Part shown: positions 46,501 to 57,579 of the stretch, piece after piece
How positions within the stretch are numbered: the stretch's first letter is position 1
Layout of the letters: each line of letters begins with the position of its first letter
Assembly (NCBI GenBank): GCA_007258455.2
Contig: VDFB02252616.1
Location: 123,027,394 to 123,091,393, forward strand
Reading direction: 5' to 3'
DNA: 64,000 nucleotides
Source: Sequoia sempervirens
Lineage: Eukaryota > Streptophyta > Pinopsida > Cupressales > Cupressaceae
The notes under the pieces: model-generated
What the model was told of the DNA's origin: nothing
Seen by the model: only the letters and a program-made list of their open reading frames with translations
The model's database searches: none
Translations under genes and position numbers: made by a program

Positions 46501-47220
46501 AAGCTAAAGACATTGAGATGGACCGTGTAAGGAAAATTCAAGGTCAGCAAGGAGAAACATCTAAGTTGCTTATAGAAGCTCAAAATGAATAGGTTCAGAT
46601 TTATGCTGAAATTGAAAATATGAAAAAGGAGTTGGATAGTGTTCGATCCCAAACTTCTAACGATCTTCGAAAGGCTCGAGAAGAAGAAGAGTCTAAATAA
46701 GAGATCAAAAGGTTGAGCTCAGAAATAAAAAAATTCCCTCAGAGAAAGAAGTCAAATGGAGGAAAGCACAAGAGCAAGAGAGGCTCAGTTTAACCAGGAG
46801 CTAGCTGACACACGAAGGTTTGAAGCCCTCCCAATAATGAGGAAGCTGATATCCACACATTGGGAATGAATCATAGTTGTCATTTCCATTCTCGAGCCCA
46901 ATTTACAATTCTTAAGAGATGTTCGGGAATTGAATGCTAAGGTTGGTCTAATGGCCAATAATTTTATGCAAAAATGCTCACCTCGAGTGGTAGAATCACA
47001 AAGCTTCATTTCTAATTTTTTCATAGCCACTAATAAGGCCCTAAAGAGTGTGGGGATTCTTGATTAGAGGGTCATGTCTATCAAAGCTAACAAGATCAAC
47101 TGTCACAAGGTAGCAGCAAAGTGCAAGGATTTCCAGTCAATAGTAAACAAACGGATCAATGAAATCAAGAAATATTTTGGTATCCTAGTTAACCGTGGGC
47201 TTCCCCCCTTCTTTCACTAA
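43517..47220 (+). pseudogene. Long ORF of unknown family, copy 2 (downstream of D)
   Basis: It has the same architecture as 33500-37382. The N-terminal helical domain (about 43590-44640) includes CPELVDACSKRFNKRIET and SSEAIQDMLSIPTT, aligning with PKLVMACREAYREETW and SPKEITKKFHIPTF of copy 1, then YDFAKVIVGDMLDQ...SKFRYSFLAHFIL. Next comes a piece with DYFLGEDFTFIIFYSFFG (44639-44878), a diverged Ser/Pro-rich middle (45400-46100), a clear coiled coil (46308-46740; NLKKHKEKLVNVKETVSKLH) and a C-terminal basic part ending at TAA 47218-47220 (IVNKRINEIKKYFG). Many stops and frame changes are present. The similarity to copy 1 is by eye and low outside the N-terminal domain. Confidence 0.55.
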
Positions 47221-48979
47221 ATGGAGATGCACTAACAATTGAGTGCATCATGGATGTGATTTGACGCAAGCCTCAAAATTCTATAGAACTCCCAAGTTCA
47301 AGTGTAACACCCATGCTAATGATATTGAGTAAGATATTTTTCCTCTTTCTTGACTCTACTATCACCTTGGAGTTGTTTCTTCTAGATGGGGATTTGTCTC
47401 TTTCAAAGAATTTTTTGAGTTGGAGAAAGCATATAAGTAGATCTATATCCTAATCCTACCGACTGATGTAGATTGGGAGGCACAGCATTCCTTTTTCCTC
47501 AAACTCCAAGAATTACCAGAGACCTAGGTTCATGCCTCTGCAAGCAAAGACCCCCTATGAGTCGCCAGAACTATGAAGTATTTTTTCCTTGATCATTTTG
47601 ATTTTCTCCTTGTACAATTTTTTTCAGTTTCAGATGAGCTCGTGCTCAAGTAGAGTTATCAAAAAAGTGTGTAATGTGCCATGTGGTAGCTGCGTAGCTT
47701 TCATTTTTCACCTTTCTTTTGGGAGAGAGTCAAGACATGTGCCAACTCATCAAAAATTTCTCAAGTAGCTATATTCATGAGCTTGAAATTTTTCACCTGT
47801 TCGACATGTCATCTCTTCACTATAGGTAGATTACGCTTCTTATGAAGCAATATCTTTTGGGAGTTTGATGGAGCTGGTTGGCCTTAAGTGATATATTTTG
47901 AGATGGAAGCTTTGATTTGGTGTCCTTGGGTGATGTGATTGGTCAACTGGACCTTTTTCCAATCTTTTTTCTAGGATTTTATCATTTAAATACCTCTATC
48001 TTTGCTAAATATTTGAAAAACATTAATGTAGTAGTTGAGAATTGATGAGCACAAATTGTTGTGACCTAACTAAATATCTATGATCAGATCATGTATTATC
48101 AAATTCCAACATCTAGCAGTAATTACTTTTGTGTTTTGGCAGCTATTTCCTCTTTCTGTAACTATGAAAGAGAGGGGGTGACAAATAAAAGGGTTAGATT
48201 CCAAGTTTCAATTTCCTTTGCTAAGGAAAAGTTTCTTTAGTTTTCTTAGAATATAGAACTACTTTCAGGGGTAAATTCAGAACTACTCTTCCCTGGCATG
48301 TTATATATTTTAAAGCTTAAACTATTTTTGAATTGCCATATGACCTCTATTTTAAAGTTCATTTCATATTTAAAGCATGAAATATTGAGGAGAAATCTTT
48401 GAGACTGTGCATGTATGGCCTTTATCAAGCTTTCTTTCTTTGTTCTTTCATTCTGAATGAAACACTATGTCTTGCAAGCTCAATTTAAATAGTTTAAGTG
48501 GTTGATTTCTATGTTGTATGCTTGTATAGTAGAATGATAACTTGTGAAAACTGGACTATGTCATTGGACTTCTCTATTTTTTTGAAGGGTTGTTTTTTTT
48601 ATATTATGTTGTATTAGGAGGAATATTTTATGCAATTTTTGAATGTTTTTCTGTCACCCTTAGAAATATTTATGTTTGATCAGACCTTAATGAAAAATTC
48701 CTATGGAAATATTTAAAATTTTGCACTATGCTTGTTGTTATCCTTTGATGTTCATTCTATTTTCAACAATGAGGGGTTGTGGCATTCTGTGTCTAATTAT
48801 ATCACTCATAGGAATGATTGGGTTTGAAATGTTGTAAAATCATTGGCACATTTCCATTTTTCATTTTTTTTTTTACATTTCCTTCTACCCTTTTCTCCAA
48901 ACCCCAAAGAAGAGTTGTATTTCTATAAAAATCTTGGAGGTATTAAGTGAGGCACAAATTGGTCCCCCACTCACTGAAT
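47221..48979 (+). other. AT-rich region without recognisable genes
   Basis: No gene is seen on either strand. The sequence is T-rich with 'tttttctt' tracts, resembling the promoter-like region after copy 1 in composition but without an obvious shared segment. It could include the 3' end of the element carrying copy 2. Confidence 0.45.
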
Positions 48980-49835
48980 TTCCCATAAGACTTTCAAAGA
49001 GGCACAAGCTTTGATGATCAACACTAACATTGGTTGCTATGTCACCTTTTTCTTCAACATTTCAAAACTTCTTTGTGATCCAGATGTCCACTTAAAATAT
49101 TTCCTATCTCCTCTCATTGTTTTTGTCATGGGTGTGCAAATGCTACTAAAGCTCCTAATGAATTTCTAGTAGAAACTTGCTAGTAGATGAAATGAACTTA
49201 CCTCCCCAATGTTTACTTGTGTAGGCCAATCAAAAATTGTTCTAACCTTCTCAGGTTCCATCTTCAATCCTTGAGAAAAAATGATAAAACCCAAATAAAC
49301 CAACTCTGTCTTCATAAAGCTACGCTTCTTGATGTTTATCAGCAAATTTTCCTCCCTCGGCCTCTATAATACTTGTTTGATGTGCCATAAATTTTCTTCC
49401 CTAGTCTTACTGAATATTATAATATCATCCAAATAATCAATAACAAACTTACCCAAAAAATTCTTTAGTACCTCATTCATCAACCTCATGAAGGTGTTAG
49501 GTGCATTGGTCAATCCAAAAGGCATCACTAACCACTCATAAAACCCTTCATTAGTCTTAAATGCAGTCTTCAATTTATCTCCTTCTTTGATTCTAATTTG
49601 GTGACATCCACTCTATTGGTCAATCTTTGTGAAATACTTTGATCCACTCAAATATTCCATAATGTCATCCATCCTTGGCAATGGGAATCTATACTTGACT
49701 ATGATCCTATTGATTGCTCTTAAATTTGTACACATCCTCCACTCTCCATCTTTCTTTAGTTCCAGTACAATAGGTACCGTGCATGGGTTTAAGCTCTCTC
49801 TAATCAATCCCTTCTTCAATAATTCTTCTCTTTGT
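48980..49835 (-). pseudogene. Reverse transcriptase of element E
   Basis: Motifs on the minus strand are [56 protein letters not shown] and the intact catalytic YLDD (49424-49435) followed by [12 protein letters not shown]. The thumb/connection follows with LVYLGF and ASFY...FIRSFSSICTPMT down to about 49000. Stops lie at 49613-49615 and later. The order and sequence fit a Ty3/Gypsy RT distinct from the Tat type of A and B. Confidence 0.85.
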
Positions 49836-50240
49836 CAGTCCAGTTCCATATTTATATAGGTGTCATCATGTGTGCCACTTTGTTAGGAAAAATTTCTCCA
49901 GGTATTAGATCTATCTGATGATTGATGCTTTGTAATGGTGGTAATCCATCTGGTACATTCTCTGATATGATATCCTAATAATTTGTTAATAGTTATATTT
50001 TTTTTGTCTACAATGGATCTTCATCCTTTATTGTTGAATCTCTTATCTCCTAATTATTGCACTTCTTTGGAATCAATTCAAAACACATGTTCCCATGCTT
50101 CAATATTTCCATAAACTTCCTTCCATCTACCAAACATATTCTAGCAATGCCAAAAACTTCTCTTTTTTCATCTTCTCCTAAAGGTATCAATATATTTCCA
50201 TTTGAATTCATAGTATAGGTATTATTTCTTCCATCATGAA
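49836..50240 (-). other. Protease-RT linker of element E, decayed
   Basis: Scattered pieces (NVPDGLPPLQSINHQIDLIPG near 49890-49950) match the known sequence just before Gypsy RT. Stops are frequent. Confidence 0.6.
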
Positions 50241-50500
50241 TTTATTTCCTATAACATTTCCATGGTCTTCCTAATAATAAATGGCATGCATCTATTGGCA
50301 TAATATCACACAACACTTCATCATTATATGATCCTATATGAAATTTCACCAAACACTGCTCACTTACCAATATCTTATGTTCATCCTAAATCCATGTTAT
50401 CATGTATGGATTTAGATGTTTCAATATCTTCAATTTCAACTTGGTTCCCATCTCTTCTAAAACTAAATTATTGATACTACCACTATCAATGATAACTTTG
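50241..50500 (-). pseudogene. Aspartic protease of element E
   Basis: The active site KVIIDSGSINNLV has its D-S-G-S codons at 50476-50487. The second conserved strand CHLLLGRPWKCYRK lies near 50250-50290. Both agree with the protease of C. A stop lies in between (near 50395). Confidence 0.8.
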
Positions 50501-50699
50501 CATACCTTTGCTCTTGATTGACACCTTATCTTGAAAAAATTCTTCCCTTTGGTGGCTCCTCACTCACTTCTTCATGCATCAAATATCTCCTCATTATTAA
50601 TGACTCTCCCTTCTCTGGTTTCCCAACTAAACTAGGGGATCCAACAAGTTCTTCATCCACATAAGATGTTCTTCCAGTGTTCTCAGTCATCTTGCTAGT

Positions 50700-51754
50700 C
50701 CTTCCCTCATGACATTCAAATGTTATGTGTCCCTCATCTCCACACTTGAAACAAGTTCCTTTGAATGGTATCTTCTCAGATCTTCCTTCATCTGTAAACT
50801 ATATCCATCATTGTGGTAGGGATAATGACCTCCTTTGTCACTGCAATAGAAATTTATGTCCTCTCTTCCTCTACGGTATGAATTATTGTCCTCTTCACTG
50901 TGGTAGGTTTTTCCATCCTTGTTTTGTTCCACATATGGTCTTCTCTCTATATTGTGATCTACCTCTTACACTTCTCATTATTTGCTCAAACTTCTTGTTC
51001 AACTTTTCCTCTACCTTCAACACAAATTGGTATGCTTCCTCAACTATTTTCATCTTCACTAGGCTCAACTCTTCTTGGATTTTTTTTCTTAGTCCATTGA
51101 TGTACCATGCAACCTTTTCCTTGCTTTCTTCACTATATCCAACTCTGATGATCATCTTTTAAAATTCCTTAGTATACTCCTTAACAAACTTCTCCTTTTT
51201 CCTCGAATTTTGTAATCTTTTCAACAATTCAAGCTCATAATGAGCAGGTATAAATTGATTCTTCAAATTTGTTACCATCCTATTCCACTTCATGATTTTC
51301 TCCTTTCCCCTTCTATACCTATCCAATTGAACTTCTTTCCACCATATAGCAGCATGTCCTTTTAACTTACTTTTTTGCAAATCTCACTTTTTCTAGATCT
51401 TCAATTTCTTCATACTCAGTATTCTTCCATATCATTGATCCAATCAATCAATTCCTTAGGGTTTAAATTTCCCACGTAATTTTGAATTTCAATTCTAGGT
51501 CTCTTACCAATCTTGGAAATAGCTTTTAACATCTTTACTTGATATGAGTCTTCTTCTTCTTCTAGGTTATCTTTATTTTGATTTGTAGCATGATCTAATT
51601 CATCATCACTTTTTGCCTCATGTATAGGGTTTAAACCTCTCCTTCTATCTTCTTCTACAACATCTAACTAGACTCTCAATTCCTTCATCACCTCCAACAT
51701 TTCATCCATTCATCCCAAAACATTTGTCATAATAGGTGCTCTTCTTAGCAGCAT
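50700..51754 (-). pseudogene. gag of element E with intact CCHC knuckle
   Basis: A start at 51754 (MLLRRAPIMTNVLG) is the best candidate, followed by a TGA and then MDEMLEVMKEL. The capsid part reads YVGNLNPKELIDWINDMEEY, KLKGHAAIWWKEVQLDRYR, LKNQFIPAHYELELLKRLQN, then VGYSEESKEKVAWYINGLRK. The RNA-binding knuckle CFKCGDEGHITFEC at 50712-50753 has all four ligands (C-x2-C-x4-H-x4-C). Stops and small frame changes lie between the pieces. Confidence 0.85.
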
Positions 51755-51917
51755 CTCTCCCCTTGGATCCAATGCAACTACCTCAATTTACCAATCTAGC
51801 TACAAGGTCTCAACTACCTCACAATCAACACTCAATTGAAAACACTTGCAAGCTACCTCAAGTTAGCAATATATTCACCAAAAGGAATGCCTTCTCTCCC
51901 AAAGGACTCACAAACTC

Positions 51918-51929
51918 ACTTTGATACCA
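51918..51929 (-). promoter_or_regulatory. Primer binding site of element E (initiator Met tRNA)
   Basis: On the minus strand tggtatcaaagt matches TGGTATCAGAGC at 10 of 12 bases. A 5-base gap (tcaag) separates it from the LTR end (gactaca). Confidence 0.85.
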
Positions 51930-51934
51930 CTTGA

Positions 51935-52257
51935 TGTAGTCATAGATGGAGGGTCCAATGAGGACTATCCAACCACGTAGCCTAGATTTCAACATAGCTG
52001 AAATAACAAAAGAAATGCTCAAAAAAAGAGGATTATCATTAAGTCAACAACTTTCAGTCTTACATGCATCATTTTCCATAAGTGCAGAATTACTAGGGCT
52101 CACAAGCCTACTATAGGGAATTTACAAGATGTTACAATTGGAACATTTCCTTCTTATGGTCCAATAGCCTGGAAAACTCAAAATATTACCCTTTTCTATT
52201 TCCTAACTATATAAATACTTTATAATAGATTACAAATAATCTTAACTATTAATCTTT
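51935..52257 (-). repeat. Part of the 5' LTR of element E
   Basis: It ends (minus strand) with ATGACTACA next to the primer-site gap. It is AT-rich, with a TATA-like 'tatttatatag' near 52208-52218. Its outer part was separated by the insertion of F and may continue at 57580, but I see no second LTR to confirm this. Confidence 0.6.
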
Positions 52258-52955
52258 TGTTAGGAAATAATGCATTCAACCCACATTCTATATCCATTTC
52301 CTACATAACCCCATGATAGATAAACATGCATACAATAAACCATAATGCATAGATCAAATAGACAAGCCACAAGGTAACACAAGGTATACCCTAGGAAAAT
52401 CCTCAAGAGGGAAAAACCCAGCCTAAAAAAGCATCCATACTCCATCATATTATTCAACAATAAATCAATACAAGAGTTACAATGAATACCTCTGAAGCAT
52501 TAAGCCTCTCAATGCATCCTCATGTGTCCAAGCATGAATCCACACATCCCATGCCATGCTTCACATCTGCACTCCTTAGAAAGACTCAATAATGATAGCC
52601 CACTCACCCAACCAAGCTTAACCACTAAACATGTGCTTTCTTTTATGGATTCAAGCTCACATAAATACAACCAAGTGGTAAGATAAAACCATATGCCACA
52701 AAACCACTAACTCCTTATTTAATATTGGGTACTAAGTTTTCACTTTTTAAATATTTCCCTAGTATTAAATTATTATCACATGTCTCCCACACATTAAATA
52801 ATAATACAATGTTACAATACAACATAAAGTGGTCCCCAAATAATTACCTAATGCAATTAACTACACCACCTAGGTGCATCACAACTAAATAATTATTTAA
52901 TTACAGCATATAATATATTAAATTATGCAATGGTGTACAACACCATATCCCAAAA
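52258..52955 (-). repeat. 3' LTR of element F
   Basis: On the + strand it runs from tgttaggaaataatgc to ccatatcccaaaa. The minus-strand start is altered (TTTTGGGATATGG against TGTTGGGATATGG in the partner). It matches 56882-57579 over its whole length. Confidence 0.85.
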
Positions 52956-52968
52956 TTCTCCCACTTAT
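52956..52968 (-). promoter_or_regulatory. Polypurine tract of element F
   Basis: On the minus strand aagtgggagaa lies directly before the 3' LTR. It is the typical Copia-like tract and fixes the orientation of F. Confidence 0.75.
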
Positions 52969-55900
52969 TGTATACATTGCATAAGGGATCAATACATGAA
53001 ATACATCATCATATCCATAAATGAAATCACATGAATTTGTAACATGCTCTTGTGGTCCATCAAGATACCACAATAAGAACAAAGTGACAACCATCTCAAG
53101 AAAGAACTCCTCTCATCCTCCAACATGCCACCTATGGAAGAAAAGGAACATGCCAAGGTGAATATGCACCAATCCAAGAACACAAGCATCAAATTTGAAT
53201 GATAACAAAGGCTCAAAAAAAGTTGTCAAGTAAAAAAACCACATGATCAGAAATAGCACCCATGACACATGCTAAAACATCCAACCATCCAAACCTCCTA
53301 GGTAGTGATACATCAGTAAACTCATGTCAACAACATATGCAGCCCATAAACAACAATCACAAGCTCCCTTTATCAAACCTATCAATGAAGAACATATATA
53401 TCTAGGAACTCCCACTAAATGGGTAATATCAAAGTATATCAAGTCTACCAATCAATAATTTATCAAGGTGTGATAAATGATCAACAATGAAGTACTAATA
53501 ACAATAATAATGATCCACACATGTAACCCAAATAGCTACATAATATTTCACAACATGTTTCCACCATCCTCCCAAATCATATGAACATGAACCTCTAGGA
53601 AGGAACCATGAAGAGAGAAAACATGTAAACCATAACATGTCCTTATACCAACACCTCAAGTGCAATGTGGTGTCAAGTATGATCTCCTAACAACCCAAAA
53701 TGAGAGGCCTCAACAACACCCAAAACAATGTTCAATCTCTTATATAAAACAAACATATGAATAATGTAAATTCCAACAAGGATGTAAGCCTCTCTAATCA
53801 AGAAGATCAAACTCAAAGTAACCATTCCCAAATCTGAAAATTGACCCATGAACCATCTCCTAAACTCCTCATCAATGAATGACCTCATGAAATCAAATTC
53901 ACAAGGAGATAACCATGTTAAACATGCCTCAAAATGAATCCTCTAGAACTAACTATCCATAGCTCAAGATCCATATCAATGAAAGATAAAGCAACATAGA
54001 CTCATGCTAAACAATCCTCAAATGAATCTCCAAAATCAATCACCATGAATCAGCTCATTCCCATGAGAAATTAAAGCACGGACCATAACACATCTAAAAG
54101 AAATAATGGGAAAATACCTCTCAAATGATAAACCACCAATTAGACCAAGAGTGGGGAATGAGAATGCTCCTCCAGGATAACCAAGCCATCATGATTCACT
54201 CCAAGAACAATCTCCTCTATCAGTCCATCATGAACTCATTTCCATACCTAGGTTAAATATCCTTGGTATTCCTATTGAAACCTCCAAAGAGTAATTGTCT
54301 GAAGAAAATGTCTCTAATCACAAGATAACTCCAACCTCACCCACATCTCCAAGTATCCATGAGCACCTATAACCGATCAATACATGCCAAACTCCAAATG
54401 AAACATAGCACCACCATTAAGTAATTAATCAAATGATTAATGTACTCAATACAAAGAGAACCAATCATGACAACAGGATCTAACCATATCCTCCAAGGAG
54501 ATCACATGCACCAATGCATACATCATGGTCTCAAGAGAACATATAATATTCCAAGATCTAATCTAGAATTAAGAGTATATCATGACATAGTAACACACTC
54601 TAAACCAATAAATGATATCTCCAATCACATAAAGATAACCATCACCAATGTTGCATCCACGTCACTGCCAACAACTCCACTGAACCATGATATTGAGCTA
54701 CACATGGCATCATGAATACTATCTCCTCCATGAATATCATCCAGGTCTACACACACTCAACTATAATTTCAATAACATACAAGTGAAACCAATATCTCCA
54801 AGCGAAGAAGATACATATAACCGCCATCAAACCATCACAAACCAATCTAACATTGCCAAGTCATCACTATCAAAAGCTCCCACTGAAAGTGTATAACTAA
54901 TTAATGTACTAAGCTATCATAACATCATGATCAAATCACATGCTACAAGTCCCATGAATCAACTAATCAAATACTCTAATCATCCATCGTCTCATCCCAA
55001 AATAGCATACCAATGCACAAATAACCACAAACAAGGCCAACTAATGAAATTTGCAACAACTATGAATCAAACCTAGTTGATATAGACATTCCACATCTAG
55101 TCATCCCACTACAATCAATAGGCTACACATACCTACCAATCACATAACTCATAGATCCAACCACTAAAACATGCAAACTCATCATCACATTAGTAACCTA
55201 TAAACCAAGATATCAAAGAAGATAATCCTATAGACATCAAGACTCAAATGCCAAATCAACCACATATTTTATTTTCCAAACATGTCCAAAAATGAGTAAT
55301 CATGGTCAAGAAACATTATAAGCATCAAGGAGATAATAAAAACCTCCTAAAACCAAAAACCACATGCATGATCATTTTGTTTCAATGCATAAATTTACCT
55401 ACGTACCCACGACACCATAATCATAGCCAATGATGTACCTGTACTCAACTATCACCCATATAAGACTCCAAGTATCCACTCATGTCAACCCATGTCCTCA
55501 AAACCATAGATAACATGTGTAACTATCACCATCAAATTCCAACTCTAAAAAACACTTATAAACATATACTAGGAAGCACCAAACTTATAATCAATTGTAC
55601 CATCATAAATATCAAATAAAAACATGTACTACCTCAATATTTCACCTCTTGACTCATCTGAATGTTCACCCAATCACACCCTGAATCTTAGGCACCTACA
55701 AGTGATAAAACAAGTACAACTCATCCTACACCACAAACTGATAAACAATTTGAACCATTGTGTAGTACACTATACATTCTCTCCAACACCTATTCGAAAT
55801 TGAAAATCTGATTCCATATGCAAAAGTTATGACCATAACCGTGAAAAAAAGAACATCTGGGTTTTGAGCACAAAAAACTTATCAAAATAGAAAAATTAGG

Positions 55901-56867
55901 AAACCAAACCTATACCACTGCATAGTGCTTAGAACCAAATTTCCAACAAGTAGAAGAAGTCAAAAATCTAACTCTGTGGGAAAAAGTTATGCGTGTTTGA
56001 AAAAATAGTCAATTTCACTATATGGGCAACTCCATGTGGACCCCACCCCAAAATAAAAGCAAATATTAAATTTTTGAGACCTTTTTCAAAGTGATGGATT
56101 TTTTTAATATTTAAAATTAAAACCTTAATAAAAAATGCATGGAAGGTGGGCGGCTTAGATTTTAAAAGGTTTTAATTTAAGTTTCAAATGTTTAAATGTT
56201 AGGCTAATTTTATTTCTTTTAGAATTCAATGTTTAAAACATAGAAAGGCTAGTATTTCTAATAGATTTATTTTTACTTGCGATTAAAGAAAAATTTGTAT
56301 GAGAGCACCATAATGCAACAAGGGCTGACACAAAGCGGGGGGTATGGAGTCTACGGATCCTGTACAACCCCAAATTATTTTATTTTTTTGTTTTAACTTT
56401 TTGAATTTTTATTTTGTAGGTATTATATTTATTTATTTTTAACAATCCAACATTAAATTTTTTATGGAGATTTTTAAAAGACTAAAAAAAATTTTTTAAT
56501 GATTATTTTTTCTTTTTTCAACTTTTCCATAATAGGACAAAATTTATGTCTTTTTTCATGTCTTGAGCCTCCTGGATCGAATGGTGAGGTTCGTTTTGTC
56601 TCAAGAGGTCATCCATGAAATTTCCTCTACAAAACCCTCATATGAAAACTCAAACCAAGAAACCCTCTTTGACCCATATTTTGCAAACTTCAGATCTGCA
56701 ATAAACCCAACAAATCTTGACAACTTAGAAGCCCAAATCTACAAACAAACACCTACAACATGTGTTTCATATCTTGTAATGCCTCAAATCTAACATGCAT
56801 GTCTATGGTTTCAACTTTGCAAAAAACTCTCGAACAAGGGTTATAACAAAACTCATCAACCATGAAA
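52969..56867 (-). other. Internal region of element F, no recognisable genes
   Basis: This is 3.9 kb of AC-rich (+ strand) sequence with no gag, protease, integrase, RT or RNase H motif on either strand. The few open stretches (53673-53888, 54440-54715, 56563-56793) show no domain and no relation to one another. The sequence from 55800 to 56100 has the look of a transcribed leader. A long non-coding interior of this kind is what defines large retrotransposon derivatives. Confidence 0.7.
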
Positions 56868-56879
56868 GCCCTGATACCA
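56868..56879 (-). promoter_or_regulatory. Primer binding site of element F (initiator Met tRNA)
   Basis: On the minus strand tggtatcagggc matches TGGTATCAGAGC at 11 of 12 bases. It lies two bases inside the 5' LTR. Confidence 0.9.
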
Positions 56880-56881
56880 CT

Positions 56882-57579
56882 TGTTAGTAAGAAATGCATT
56901 CAACACATTCTAAATATATTTCATACATAACCCCATGAGATATAAACATGCATACAAGTAACCATAATGCATAGATAAAATATTCAATCCACAAGATAAC
57001 ATAAGATATACCGTGGGAAAACCTTCAAGAGGGAAAAACCCAACCTCCAAAAGCATCCATACTCCATCATATTATTCAACAATAAAGTAATACAAGATTT
57101 ATAATGAATACTTCTAAAGCATCAAGCCTCTCAATGCATCCTCATGTGTCCAAGCATGAATCCACACATCACGTGCCATGCTTCACATAAGCACTCCTTA
57201 GAAAGACCCAATAATGATAGCCCACTCACCCATCTAACCTCAACCACTAAACATGTGTTTGCTTTTATAGACTCAAGCTCACACAAATACAACCAAGTGG
57301 TAAGATAAAACCATGTGAATACAAAACCACTAACCCTTTATTTAATATTGGGTACTAATTTTTCACTTTTTAAATATTTCTCCAATATTAAATTATTATC
57401 ACATGTCTCCCACACATTAAATAATAATACAATATTACAATACAACATAAAGTGGTCCCCAAATAATTACCTAGTGTAATTAACCACACCACCTAGGTGC
57501 ATCACAACTAAATAATTATTTAATTACAACATTATAATATATCAAATTATTCAATGGTGTACAAATCCATATCCCAACA
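56882..57579 (-). repeat. 5' LTR of element F
   Basis: On the + strand it runs from tgttagtaagaaatgc to ccatatcccaaca, giving TGTTGGGATATGG...CTAACA on the minus strand. It has the same length as the partner LTR. Confidence 0.9.

Larger units (their letters stand above)
48980..52257 (-). mobile_element. Element E (Ty3/Gypsy) relic, minus strand
   Basis: Read on the minus strand from 52257 down: part of the 5' LTR, primer site, gag, zinc knuckle, protease and RT. Similarity ends near 48980 at the RT/RNase H junction, so the 3' part is missing. Gag and protease are related to those of C, and the LTR-to-primer-site gap is the same length, so E and C belong to one broad family. Element F interrupts its 5' LTR. 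Confidence 0.85.
52258..57579 (-). mobile_element. Element F: non-autonomous LTR element (LARD-like), minus strand
   Basis: Two 698-bp LTRs (52258-52955 and 56882-57579) bracket 3.9 kb. Read on the minus strand the order is 5' LTR, primer site (56868-56879), internal region, polypurine tract (52956-52968), 3' LTR. The flanks tcttt (52253-52257) and tattt (57580-57584) agree at four of five bases, a plausible decayed target duplication. No gag or pol motif occurs inside. The LTRs differ at many positions (about 20 in the first 185 bases), so it is old. It must have used proteins of another element. Confidence 0.85.

Noticed and set aside
54440..54896. Open frames on the + strand inside element F
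   Set aside because: No domain, AC-rich composition throughout, and orientation opposite to the element; probably chance.
56563..56793. 76-codon open frame on the + strand
   Set aside because: It has no recognisable motif and lies on the strand opposite to element F; I cannot support it as a gene.
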